This document shows positions 11,396-21,045 of a stretch of 64,000 nt of DNA, one piece after another; the first letter of the stretch is position 1, and the number at the start of each line of letters is the position of its first letter. Location of the stretch: positions 116,191,534 through 116,255,533 of the forward strand of contig OY804580.1 in assembly GCA_963680875.1 (NCBI GenBank), given 5' to 3'. The notes beneath the pieces were generated by a model, which searched no databases, had not been told where the DNA came from, and saw nothing but the letters and a program-made list of their open reading frames with translations. The position numbers and the translations under genes are program-made. The DNA is from Bathymodiolus brooksi (taxonomy: Eukaryota > Mollusca > Bivalvia > Mytilida > Modiolidae).

Positions 11396-11499
11396 CTTTA
11401 GTTTTGATCATTGGTTAAGAAATAATCGGACGGTAATTGATTGAACACCATATATAAAACTCCTTTTCGTTCCATATTATAGGCAATATTATAAAGAAA

Positions 11500-11535
11500 A
11501 TTTCAATACATTTCAATCGGTTTAATTTATTTAAG
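11500..11535 (+). repeat. Intronic flank shared with the duplicated exon
   Basis: The 35 bases before exon D (TTTCAATACATTTC and GGTTTAATTTATTTAAG) recur with few changes before the dead copy at 12,440-12,475, showing that the duplication included the acceptor. Confidence 0.75.
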
Positions 11536-11639
11536 GTTTATGGACTAACTTAACATCCAATCAAATACGAGCAGGAAAACTCTCGATGTATGCCATGAAT
11601 AGTGCTGAAAACCGATGGGAAATCTCTCCTGGTGTTAAA
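11536..11639 (+). CDS. Polycystin-1-like exon D (GAIN/GPS-proximal segment)
   Basis: This 104-bp exon reads LWTNLTSNQIRAGKLSMYAM, then NSAENRWEISPGVK. It starts in phase 1 (TTTATTTAAG acceptor), matching exon C, and ends in phase 0 at a GTTAGT donor, matching exon E. The pattern of a beta strand, then an acidic turn and a Trp (ENRWEI), then a short gap to the first membrane helix, is how the end of the GAIN domain looks in polycystin-1 proteins. The two phase matches plus the partial second copy at 12,476 make this a convincing exon despite its small size. The donor with T at the third position is slightly unusual. Confidence 0.72.
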
Positions 11640-11710
11640 GTTAGTATTTATTTATATTGTCTTAGCTGACTATGGTACTCGATTATAACACACAACATAT
11701 ATACAAAGTA

Positions 11711-11820
11711 TTAGAGGGCCGTCGTGGTAGTGATCACATGGACATATGTATATCAACCTACGCAATCAATGCATATAACCACTAAAGTTATGAGTTCGAT
11801 TCCCGCACGTATCATGTGAT
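11711..11820 (+). mobile_element. SINE-1 head fragment
   Basis: GGCCGTCGTGGTAGTGATC is an A-box-type start and GAGTTCGATTCCCGCACG a good B box. The tail is missing; the sequence runs into an oppositely oriented copy. Confidence 0.75.
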
Positions 11821-11934
11821 TATAATTTTATTTTAGAGAAACATATACGCACGAACAACAGGGTCGTTTTCCTAAATTTGATTATATCGTCTTTATTCTT
11901 ATGCTCCTGTTGGTATGTAAGGTCATTTAACGTG

Positions 11935-12150
11935 GCATTTAGTTTTACTCGATGCGAAATCAGGAATACCCGGCGAAAACCAATCTGCCACAATTCTCTG
12001 ACATACTTTATCACATTATGTTGTAATTAATACACTACACCATATCATGAGTGAGAATCGACCTCACAAGTGTAGTGGTGAGAGGTACTGATGGCAGACT
12101 TAAAGTCATGTTAATCAAACTACCATATGATCCAGGCCGTGACTGTCTCG
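11935..12150 (-). mobile_element. SINE-1 copy, reverse orientation
   Basis: On the minus strand it ends with the head complement (CCATATGATCCAGGCCGTG) and holds GATAAAGT and GTCAGAGAATTGTGGCAG-type tail sequence. Together with 11,711-11,820 it forms a head-out inverted pair. Confidence 0.65.
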
Positions 12151-12227
12151 TTTCATTTCATTTTATTTGATTTCAGATTTATCTTTTAATATATGAGGAT
12201 AACAAAACTTTGTTAGCTCAAACATCT

Positions 12228-12360
12228 GATTCTAACACTGTTGAATAAAATGTTCAGACGTATATAAATATTAAGCATTAACCTAGTATTTCAAGTTACT
12301 TTGAAATCCAGTGATGAATTCTTCGTCAACCTATTAAAATTGATGTTTGATTGCTGTCTC
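12228..12360. repeat. SINE-2 tail-like repeat
   Basis: GATTCTAACACTG, TTCAGACG.ATAT and TATTAACCTAGTAT-type words are shared with 22,955-23,172, where they follow a tRNA-like head. Here the head is absent. Confidence 0.6.
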
Positions 12361-12475
12361 GGGCTGATATGGTAGTCTCGGGATGGACCCGGGCTGATAC
12401 GGATACGGAAAAGGTCATAAATGTACATGTATTAATCTATTTCAATACATCTTAAATGGGTTTAATCTATTTAAG

Positions 12476-12560
12476 GATTATGGACTAACTTAACATCCAA
12501 TCAAAAATGGGTAGGAAAACTATCGATGTGTGCCATGAACAGTGCAGAAAATCAATGAAT
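12476..12560 (+). pseudogene. Dead duplicate of polycystin exon D
   Basis: About 940 bp downstream of exon D, the same coding sequence recurs: LWTNLTSNQ, GKLSM.AMNSAEN, with the same acceptor context (CTATTTAAG). The CGATGGGAA of exon D has become CAATGAATT, so the conserved Trp codon is replaced by TGA, and the donor region is lost. It cannot contribute a functional exon in this state. Confidence 0.82.
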
Positions 12561-12844
12561 TAAAAATAGATTAATACATGTATATATATGATAGGTGTGA
12601 TTCAAGTACAAATGACAACTTTTGTGGCACAAAGACTACACATATTATGCATAATGATCACGATTATAGCTAAGTTTTATCCACAACAACGTTGTTCACC
12701 TAGTTATACGTGAGGATGGACATTAATCTGTATTTAGAGAAATCTTGTTACATATGTCCACATCACTAACACTGGAGAATAAAGGCAATCGATGTGGTCT
12801 CTGATTCTAAGATTTTCCGAATGGGTTTTGGAACTGTACTGATA

Positions 12845-14285
12845 ATAAAAACGTAGATATCAAATTTGGTGCGCAGGACGCGTTTCTGTAATAAACTGCA
12901 TCAGGTACGCTCAAAATCGAAAGATTGGACAGACAAATAATTTAAAGTTTTGGGAGCAATAAATTAACGGGCCTAAACACGATAGCCAAACTCGGTCAAG
13001 GTCACCAATGCCTGAGAGAAGAAAACCTTAGATAGCCAAACTCGGTTAAGGTCACCAATGCCTGGGGGAGGAGAACCTTAGATAGCCAAACTCGGTTAAT
13101 GTCACCAATGCCTGAGGGAGGAGAACCTTAGATAGCCAAACTCGGTTAAGGTCACCAATGCCTGAGGGAGGAGAACCTTAGATAGCCAAACTCGGTTAAG
13201 GTCACCAATGCCTGAGGGAGGAGAACCTTAGATAGCCAAACTCGGTTAAGGTCACCAATGCCTGAGAGAAGAAAACCTTAGATAGCCAAACTCGGTTAAG
13301 GTCACCAATGCCTGAGGGAGGAGAACCTTAGATAGCCAAACTCGGTTAATGTCACCAATGCCTGAGGGAGGAGAACCTTAGATAGCCAAACTCGGTTAAG
13401 GTCACCAATGCCTGAGAAAAGAAAACCTTACATAGCCAAACTCGGTTAAGGTCACCAATGCCTGAGGGAAGAAAACCTTAGATAGCCAAACTCGGTTAAG
13501 GTCACCAATGCCTGAGGGAGGAGAACCTTAGATAGCCAAACTCGGTTAAGGTCACCAATGCCTGAGAGAAGAAAACCTTAGATAGCCAAACTCGGTTAAG
13601 GTCACCAATGCCTGAGGGAGGAGAACCTTAGATAGTCAAACTCGGTTAAGGTCACCAATGCCTGAGGGAGGAGAACCTTAGATAGCCAAACTCGGTTAAG
13701 GTCACCAATGCCTGAGAGAAGAAAACCTTAGATAGCCAAACTCGGTTAAGGTCACCAATGCCTGAGAGAAGAAAACCTTAGATAGCCAAACGCGGTTAAG
13801 GTCACCAATGCCTGAGGGAGGAGAACCTTAGATAGCCAAACTCGGTTAAGGTCACCAATGCCTGAGGGAGGAGAACCTTAGATAGCCAAACTCGGTTGAG
13901 GTCACCAATGCCTGAGGGAGGAGAACCTTAGATAGCCAAACTCGGTTAAGGTCACCAATGCCTGAGAGAAGAAAACCTTAGATAGCCAAACTCGGTTAAG
14001 GTCACCAATGCCTGGGGGAGGAGAACCTTAGATAGCCAAACTCGGTTAAGGTCACCAATGCCTGAGGGAGGAGAACCTTAGATAGCCAAACTCGGTTAAG
14101 GTCACCAATGCCTGAGGGATGAGAACCTTAGATAGCCAAACTCGGTTAAGGTCACCAATGCCTGAGGGAGGAGAACCTTAGATAGCCAAACTCGGTTAAG
14201 GTCACCAATGCCTGAGGGAGGAGAACCTTAGATAGCCAAACTCGGTTAAGGTTACCAATGCCTGAGAGAAGAAAACCTTAGTTTT
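12845..14285 (+). repeat. Family B repeat with 50-bp tandem expansion, 26 copies
   Basis: The family B head (AAAACGTAGATATCAAATTT, GGACGCGTTTCTG, AATCGAAAGATTGG) leads into 26 copies of a 50-bp unit from 12,981 to 14,280. Units read GATAGCCAAACTCGGTTAAG, GTCACCAATGCCTGAG, then GGAGGAGAACCTTA. Two unit types (GGGAGGAG and AGAAGAAA) are interspersed, suggesting repeated multi-unit amplification. Ends 70 bp before exon E. Confidence 0.93.
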
Positions 14286-14356
14286 ATTAAATGTGCTATA
14301 TTTTTTTATACTATATTTTAACATCTTCAGTTATTGTCTGTTTTTTCTAAATCAAG

Positions 14357-14590
14357 CTGAAATCTATGGAAGAGTCAACAGTGGTATTTGAAAGCAACTT
14401 CTTTGGATCCTTTGGGGCGAGCATTATGGCAATTCCACCAGAAACTATTGATTTTGACGACGTTTTTACAGATTTTGATGACAAAATCGCTGAAAATCCT
14501 TACGTTATTGCTATGAATGGTATTCTACTTGCAGCGCTAGTGGTGGGGACAGTAATAATGAGAAGATTGGACATCGAGGACAAGCGAATG
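14357..14590 (+). CDS. Polycystin-1-like exon E: degenerate GPS end and first membrane helix
   Basis: The exon is 78 codons, phase 0 at both ends (TAAATCAAG acceptor; GCGAATG then GTAAAT donor). Residues 14-30 read FFGSFGASIMAIPPETIDF, the characteristic sequence after the GPS in polycystin-1 proteins (usually HLT then .FG..., then an IPP/VPP). It is followed by VFTDFDDKIAENP and the first membrane helix YVIAMNGILLAALVVGTVIM, then a basic cytoplasmic turn. The autocleavage tripeptide HLT is replaced by FFG and the usual GPS cysteines are absent, so autoproteolysis is unlikely. Expected location is the cell surface or cilium. Confidence 0.88.
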
Positions 14591-14899
14591 GTAAATTTGT
14601 CTTTAAACAATGCACAGACATATTAGCATTATATTACAGGTGGAAAAAAGTAAATTGTTACATTGCTTAATATAAACGATTTGATTGTATAATGATTGAA
14701 TAACATTAATGTCAACATTATATCAGCTATAGCATGACAATCAGATTTGTTGATAAATGAAACCGAAGTTCTCGAGAGAAAAAAAAATTAATTTCGAGTA
14801 TATCTGAAAAGTTTCATCAAATAAAGTTCTATCGAGTGCACCTTTATTGATGATATGCATATATAGATCTGAGTGAGTAATTGCCATTTAACGGCAAGT
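14591..14899. other. Intron, no feature recognised
   Basis: Unremarkable AT-rich sequence between exon E and the 23-bp array. Confidence 0.5.
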
Positions 14900-15945
14900 A
14901 AGCAATTTGTCAGTTATTACCAGAACAAGTTGTCAGCTATTACCAGAACAATTTGTCAGCTATTACCAGAACAATTTGTCAGCTATTACCGGAACAAGTT
15001 GTCAGCTATTACCAGAACAAGTTGTCAGCTATTACTAGAACAAGTTGTCAGCTATTACCAGAACAAGTTGTCAGCTATTACCAGAACAATTTGTCAGCTA
15101 TTACCAGAACAAGTTGTCAGCTATTACCAGAACAATTTGTCAGCTATTACCAGAACAAGTTGTCAGCTATTACCAGAACAATTTGTCATCTGTTACCAGA
15201 ACAGTTGTCAGCTATTACCAGAACAAGTTTTCAGCTATTACCAGAATAATTTGTCAGCTATTGCAAGAACAATGTGTCAGCTATTACCAGAACAATTTAT
15301 CAGCTATTACCATAACAAGTTGTCAGCTATTACCAGAACAAGTTGTCAGCTATTACCAGAACAAGTTGTCAGCTATTACCAGAACAAGTTGTCAGCTATT
15401 ACCAGAACAAGTTGTCAGCTATTACCAGAACAATTTCTCAGCTATTACTTGAACAATTTGTCAGCTATTACCAGAACAAGTGCTTAACTATTACCAGAAC
15501 AAGTTGTCAGCTATTACCAGAACAGTTGTCAGCTATTACCAGAACAAGTTGTCAGCTATTACCAGAACAATCTGTCAGCTATTACCAGAACAATGTGTCA
15601 GCTATTACCAGAACAAGTTTTCAGCTATTACCAGAACAATGTGTCAGCTATTACCAGAACAAGTTGTCAGATATTACAAGAACAATTTTTCAGCTATTAC
15701 CAGAACAAGTTGTCAACTATTACCAAAACGATTTGTCAGCTATTACCAGAACAGTTGTCAGCTATTACCAGAACAATTTGTCAGCTATTGCCAGAACAAT
15801 GTGTTAGCTATTACCAGAACAAGTTGTCAGCTATTACCAGAACAATGTGTCAGCTATTACCAGAACAAGTTGTCAGCTATTACCAGAATAAGTTGTCAGC
15901 TATTACCAGAACAAGTTGTCAGCTATTACCAGAACAAGCTACATC
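14900..15945 (+). repeat. 23-bp minisatellite, about 45 copies
   Basis: Unit TTGTCAGCTATTACCAGAAC plus AAG. Variants include an ACAATTTG form, an ACAATGTG form and 20-bp shortened units (AACAGTTGTCAG). The length is not a multiple of three, so several frames stay open over long distances and mimic proteins containing QLLPEQ, SAITRT and SYYQN; none has coding support. It sits inside the intron between the first helix and the PLAT domain. Confidence 0.93.
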
Positions 15946-16290
15946 ATGATGAGATGATGATAAAGTCCGCTTATTACTAGAACATGATGCTTAATTGGAT
16001 TGTCATAGTGCTAGTTCTTTGAAATAACAGTCCATGTATAGACATGTACCTCAACTCGGACACACTGCAATTTGTTTTTAGATTCCGGATCAAGAAAAGT
16101 TAGAAGATTCCAAAAGGCGTATTCAGACGCATGTATTTGCTCTTACTCGTCAATGCTGCGAGCGTGCATATCATAAATACAGGTGTCAATTTTATATTCG
16201 TCAGTTTGACATGACGGGCTCAAGCACACGGTCTACTGCACTCAGGTGCATACCCACCGTAGGGCTCATATGTAGATGTAAGTCCAATTT
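15940..16290 (-). mobile_element. SINE-3 type copy, diverged
   Basis: Shares GATGAGATGATGATAAAG, AACAGTCCATG and CTCGGACACACTG with 9,590-9,912, and ends with a CGGGCTCAAGC B-box-like word (complement). Confidence 0.5.
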
Positions 16291-16485
16291 TCCCCCGGTT
16301 ACCCGATTCTTTCTTTTCGGGAGTCCACTGTGTGTTTCGGAAGTACAAATACGTATCCAGTCAACTGATTATTTTGACATTTTAAAGTCCATCTGCGCAG
16401 TAATACTAACAGTTCAATAATACAAATTAATATGTATGGTTTATGGTGCAATAATATATAGTGTTAGATGGGGAAATGGTTTGTA

Positions 16486-16600
16486 ATAAAAACGTAGATA
16501 TCTAATTTAGTGCGTACTACTTTTATTTTCGTTGAATATGCTTAATCGGGTACACTATTAATCAATAGACTGGAAAGACAAATAATTTTTAAAAATCTTA
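16486..16600 (+). repeat. Family B head fragment
   Basis: AAAACGTAGATATCTAATTT, TAATCGGGTACACT and ATAATTTTTAAAAATCTTAG match the family head. The distal module is absent, replaced by a SINE-1. Confidence 0.7.
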
Positions 16601-16635
16601 GGGATATGTGGAATGGTGTGAATGATATTGATTTT

Positions 16636-16905
16636 GATTTTTGGTGTTTTAACGCCACTTTCAGCAATATTTCAGCTATATCATGGCGACCAGTTTTAGT
16701 GGTGGAAGAAGCAGGAGTACCCGGAGAGAACCACCGACCATGGGCAAGCAACTGATAACTTTATCACTTGCGGTTGCGAGTCGAGTGCACCCTTTTTGTC
16801 ATTTACAAAGCCGGGAACGAACCCACGCCGTATTGGTGACATGCTTGTATGAGTTGTTAGGTAATCCAACTACCTAAATCTTTGAGCCACTTGGGCCCCT
16901 TTGTA
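16636..16905 (-). mobile_element. SINE-1 copy, reverse orientation
   Basis: TTTTAACGCCACTTTCAGC through CTTGGGCCCC is a near-complete SINE in reverse, with GAACCACCGACC and a complement B box (GGGAACGAACCC). It is closest to the copy at 367-627. Confidence 0.85.
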
Positions 16906-17124
16906 TGTATGATGTTCACAGTAATAGTGAACGTTTCATTCACTGTACCGCCATTGCACCATGTAACACAGTAAATGATGGGTTATGTATACATCACCTG
17001 AGCAATGATGTCCCTCTGGTACTTAGTTATTCACTTACCAGTTAGTTATGCCTATTAATTTACACACGTCTAGATAAAGACTAAGCATACATTGTCTAAA
17101 TTACAGTTACGGACATATCTTTAT

Positions 17125-17256
17125 TGAGAATGGTTTTATTGCTCCCAAAACTTTAAATTATTCAACTTTCCAATCTTTCGATTTTATCCTATATGATGGT
17201 TATTCCAGAAACTTGTCGTGCGTACTACATTTGATATCTAAGTTTTTATTATAAAT
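17125..17256 (-). repeat. Family B copy, reverse orientation, no expansion
   Basis: Complement of the family head: TTTTATTGCTCCCAAAAC, CAATCTTTCGATTTT, TTTGATATCTAAGTTTTTAT. Ends about 75 bp before exon F. Confidence 0.8.
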
Positions 17257-17332
17257 ATATGTTGCTTTACAAGTATTTTGTTTCCTTGTAAGGGAACTAT
17301 CGTGTTTTAATTTTATATTTCCTCTTTTATAG

Positions 17333-17503
17333 TGGCAATACAAGCCTTTGGTAGATAATATTGACAGTGCAGCTTTTTCATATTACATTTCTGTTCATAC
17401 GGGTTTTTGGTCAAGCTTCCGGTTATCAGCAGTACCTTATATAATACTGAAGGGTTGGTATGGAGAAACATTGTGTCGGCCTCTAGTTGATAAGGCTGGT
17501 ATG
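17333..17503 (+). CDS. Polycystin-1-like exon F: PLAT domain, first half
   Basis: 57 codons, phase 0 at both ends (CTTTTATAG acceptor; GGTATG then GTAAGT donor). It encodes the start of the cytoplasmic PLAT/LH2 beta sandwich: FSYYISVHTGFWSSFRLSAV, then PYIILKGWYGETLCRPLVD. The Y.I.V.TG, ..YIIL.G and GE...R.L motifs are those of polycystin PLAT domains, which bind lipids and partner proteins. Confidence 0.88.
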
Positions 17504-17636
17504 GTAAGTATAATTATTTTTTTAATTAATCTAAATGTAATATTTCAAAAATCACTATTGTTCTATAGAATTACCAGATTGAGAACGAATGATCAATTCT
17601 ACAGTTACCAAATATAAACGTGTTCTTTTCATGATA

Positions 17637-17655
17637 TATATATATATATAAGCTT
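17637..17655. repeat. (TA)n microsatellite
   Basis: A short run of TA dinucleotides in the intron after exon F. Confidence 0.85.
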
Positions 17656-17799
17656 TTTTTTTAAATATCAATATTTGTGAACTTAAATTATTTTTGAATT
17701 GGTAATGTGTAATGGTGTTTATTGATTAATAATATAATACTTAATACAATATTTACGATAAAGCGAAAGCAAAGTTCCCAAGTCTGATAAGATTTTTAA

Positions 17800-17994
17800 C
17801 AAATAAGGGTAATAACAAAATTACCGAACTCCGAACAATCTTCCAAAGGAAAAGTCAAATCTCATAAGTATATAAACAGACAAAATCAGTCAACAACCGG
17901 AAAACTGTAAAAACCGTAATGACCCTGACTTGGTACAGGGATTTCTAAAGAAATGGTGGGTTGAATCAGATTTTAAAGCACCAAACCTCCCGCT
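17800..17994 (+). repeat. Family D dispersed repeat
   Basis: Starts AAATAAGGGTAATAAC, includes CCGAACTCCGAACAATC, CAACCGGAAAACTG and CTGACTTGGTACAGGG, ending near ACCTCCCGCT. It matches 35,076-35,271 throughout and 36,457-36,570 over its first 114 bases. From memory, similar words (GACTTGGTACAGGCATTT) are extremely common in Mytilus. Confidence 0.85.
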
Positions 17995-18477
17995 GAAATG
18001 AAAATGTTTGCACATGGTACAAAAACAATAATAAACATCTGTATAGACACAGATCTAAATCAACATAAAGGAACGATCCTGGTTCCAAAACAACAGTACC
18101 CGACACAAAGGCAAACATTTTGTTGAACGAAAGCCCACACGATACTAACAATGTCACGTGATGTGGAAGGATTAGTGTCTCATGTACCATATATGGATTG
18201 CCATCTAATCGATAGTGTGATTACTCTGGCAGTCACAATATCCATCGGAAAATCGTAGTAATGGAAGCGATATCGATACCCCTAATACACATGTACATTA
18301 TTGTTCACTTTCTAGGCTTGTTACAGGCACTTCAAAAAAAGTTAATAAGTGGTGGGGTTAAACACTGTGATAGCTATGTCTGTGACGTAGCTGTGGTATC
18401 CATGGAAACTCTGGTAACAACATGCATGCTGAAGGAAAGTGACATGGGTACTAACATACAATCTGCTATTAACAAAG

Positions 18478-18560
18478 CACTACAAAGAAAACTAAGGATT
18501 GGACAACAGGAAACCAACTAAAAACTGGTGCGAACTCAGGTGCTCCGCAAGGGTAGGCAG
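18478..18560 (-). repeat. Family A fragment
   Basis: CTACAAAGAAAACTAAGGATTG and GCGAACTCAGGTGCTCCGC match the middle of family A in reverse. Confidence 0.7.
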
Positions 18561-18698
18561 AAAGAATATAGATGAAATGAATACGACAGATTATGCAACT
18601 TTATTCTTTGATACAAACTACAGCGAAGCAACAACAATTTTCTTGCTGCTCTCTATAATCTAATTTTTGTTTTTTTCATTTCTAATTGCTTTTAATAG

Positions 18699-18859
18699 TT
18701 CAGAAATCTGATTCGTTGGAGATGTTCAAATTTCCTGCTGAAAACAGATATAGAAATAGGTCCTCTAACAGATGTCAAGATATGGCACGACAATACTGGG
18801 GTTCACAATAATTTGTTTTTAGATAAAATCCTTATCAGCACTGGAAAATTAGGTGAAAC
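18699..18859 (+). CDS. Polycystin-1-like exon G: PLAT domain, second half
   Basis: 161 bp, from TTTTAATAG acceptor to GAAAC then GTAAGT donor, phase 0 to 2. It encodes FLLKTDIEIGPLTDVKIWHD, then NTG and LFLDKILIS. The IGPL..VKIWHDNTG....L motif is the strongly conserved second half of polycystin PLAT domains. The donor is followed after ten bases by a trinucleotide microsatellite. Confidence 0.9.
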
Positions 18860-18869
18860 GTAAGTTTGT

Positions 18870-18939
18870 TATTGTTATTATTATTATTATTATTATTATT
18901 AGTAGTAGTAGTAGTAGTAGTAGTATTTTTATTATTATA

Positions 18940-18982
<43 letters not shown>

Positions 18983-19012
18983 GTTTTATTATTATTATTA
19001 TTATTATTATAC
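18870..19012 (+). repeat. (ATT)n/(AGT)n microsatellite
   Basis: About 140 bp of ATT repeats interrupted by about eight AGT units near 18,900-18,925, starting immediately after the exon G donor. Open frames through it (poly-Ile, poly-Asn) are artefacts. Confidence 0.95.
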
Positions 19013-19317
19013 TTTACTATAGAAACCAAGCAAGAAATAATTAAGATATTTTAAAGCTTTATTCCATGGAACAAGAAATAACTCATTATTCCCGCGGCAA
19101 ACTGCACGTAGGTCAAATAACTGTGAGGAAATATGCACGTAGCACAAAATAACTGTTTGAAATTGTGCACGTCGAACCAATAACTAGTTATTTCCATCAT
19201 ATTAGTTCAATATAATAATACAGTTATGTCCTTCATAAGAAGTTAATATCCATAATTATTAAATCTCCCGAATTTGTTTTCAAATGAATGTCTTTTGTCT
19301 TTCATTCAGAAATTTTA

Positions 19318-19545
19318 GCCCTGGTGTCCAACATATATGGTGTTGTGTGTTTTTTGTTTTTGTTTTTTGTTTGTTTGTTTGTTTTTGTGTGTGTGTGTCT
19401 CGTTTATGGTGGTGTCCAACACATATTGTGTTGTACTTTTTGTTTTGTTTGTCTTCGTCTTGTGCATTGTGTACCCAATGTTGCCAGTGTCTCTTGGAAT
19501 GTCCATTCTTGATTGCCACATCGGTTTCGTTAACGTTTATTAACA
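19318..19545 (-). repeat. Family C repeat, reverse orientation
   Basis: Contains GTCTTCGTCTTGTGCATTG, CCAATGTTGCCAGTGTCTC and AACGTTTATTA, the complement of 38,285-38,425. An internal duplication of GGTGTCCAACA.ATAT and a TTTG/TG-rich run are present. A long open frame crosses it into exon H but this part is not coding. Confidence 0.75.
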
Positions 19546-19594
19546 CTATAGATATAATTCAATGTGTTATTATCTTTTTTTCTTTTGTTAACAG

Positions 19595-20231
19595 GTATGT
19601 TTTCTTTTGCAATGATTGGTTATCAGACAGTAAAGGAGACGGGAAGACACATCGACAATTGTTTTGTGCTCAAAGCGAATTCAAGGATGGCAACAATTTA
19701 TTTTCTTCTCTTGCACGTTTCCGTATATTTGACGATCATTTACTACTATCGCTATTCGGCAGACCAACCTACAGTAGGTTCTCTCGAGTTCAACGCCTTT
19801 ATTGTGTTGCTGCAATGCTGTCATTGTCATTCCTTGCCAGCGCCATGTTCTTCCGGTCAGGTGACAACGAGCACGTGCATGGTATTACTATCGGTCCAGT
19901 GAAGATTACGTATAAACAGCTGTATGTCGGTATTGTGACGTCCGTTATGACATTTCCAGTAGGATTCTTAATGGGATATATCTTTAGAAACCGACGTTTC
20001 AAACCAAATGTAAAAGATCAGCTAAGCTTACAAGACATCCCAAAAGATAGTGCAGTGCTTCCTTGGTTCACCGTCTTCATCGGGTATGGTCTGGCAGGTG
20101 GTGCTTTGGCTAATGGTGTTTTCTTTACAACATTGTATAGCGTACAATGGGGACAAGACGTTTCCACTGATTGGATGATGTCTATTCTGTTTGGAACTAC
20201 AAATGGTCTTGCGTTCATTGATCCTTTCAAG
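19595..20231 (+). CDS. Polycystin-1-like exon H: membrane helices 2-4
   Basis: 637 bp from a TTTGTTAACAG acceptor to TTCAAG then GTAAGA, phase 2 to 0. Joined to exon G it reads GETYVFFCNDWLS, the conserved W.FFCNDWL element after PLAT. It continues with DDHLLLSLFGRPTYSRFSRV, then helix 2 (YCVAAMLSLSFLASAMFF), an extracellular turn, helix 3 (YVGIVTSVMTFPVGFLMGYI) and helix 4 (LPWFTVFIGYGLAGGALANG). The RP..SRF.RVQRL and LPWF motifs are diagnostic of polycystin-1 family members. The exon start is fixed by phase. Confidence 0.95.
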
Positions 20232-20815
20232 GTAAGAGTGAAATATGAACAGTCGTTAATGCGAATAATGTGTTGCTTTATTCTTCAAGTAGACAAATAG
20301 TTTTTTTTTTGTTGGTTTGGTTTTTTTTTTGTATTGGATTCATGAGAAGTGAACTGTATTATAGTATCAATAGCGGAAAGTAAAGAGGAAACCATTGAAA
20401 ATTATTAGAACAACACTTGTTTCCTTGAACTCTTTGCAGTGATATTTTGTAGTTGTTTAAGAATGTTTAACATCGAGGATAGGCATAAAGTATGTACATT
20501 GTAGGTATAATAAAGTGCTCATTGTGATATAGTGCAGTACAGCTTAACCTAAAGCTTCACTATTCTATCTGTTTCAAATGCTCTATCGAACAAATATATT
20601 TCATTTTTCCGACAATATAAGTATATTATAAATTATACCTCTGGACAAATAAAACATCTTAATATATTTCACTTAAAAATGTCGCTACCAAAGCCAAAAG
20701 TAGTTGTCTCGTGATAAACTTAGTTGTCATTTGAAATGAAACGAAATTATAAATTCGCAATATAATATATGACATAGTGGGATGAATTAGTCAGTGACGA
20801 ATACAACCGATCAGT
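20232..20815. other. Intron, no feature recognised
   Basis: AT-rich intron sequence between exon H and a short tandem repeat. Two T-runs at 20,301-20,332 only. Confidence 0.5.
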
Positions 20816-20824
20816 CATCCGTCA

Positions 20825-21045
20825 GAGAAGTCAATCACGTATCCTATACGGCAAGCAAGTTTCCTATTCGTCAATGATTTTTTTCTATTCGTCTATGACG
20901 CTTCCTATCCGTCAATGAATTTTCCTATTCTCCAATAACTCTTCCTAACCGTCAATGACTTTTACTATTCGTCAATGACATTTCCTATCGGTCAATGACT
21001 TTCTTATCTGTCAATGACTTTTCCTTTGTCAAGTTTTGACTGACT
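20825..21045 (+). repeat. About 20-bp degenerate tandem repeat, ten copies
   Basis: Units follow TTTCCTATTCGTCAATGAC with substitutions and small length changes. Ends about 175 bp before exon I. Confidence 0.85.

Noticed and set aside
12981..14280. Possible CRISPR-like or coding repeat
   Set aside because: 50-bp units are contiguous with no spacers, carry stops in all frames, and derive from a dispersed element.
14873..15980. Several overlapping open frames rich in Gln, Ser, Tyr and Leu
   Set aside because: All arise from the 23-bp array read in different frames; overlapping frames have the same character, so none is selected coding sequence.
18835..19044. Poly-Asn and poly-Ile open frames
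   Set aside because: Produced by the ATT microsatellite on both strands.
19284..19594. N-terminal extension of the exon H frame (hydrophobic, Phe/Cys-rich)
   Set aside because: It is family C repeat sequence in the same frame; the acceptor at 19,594 and phase with exon G define the true exon start.
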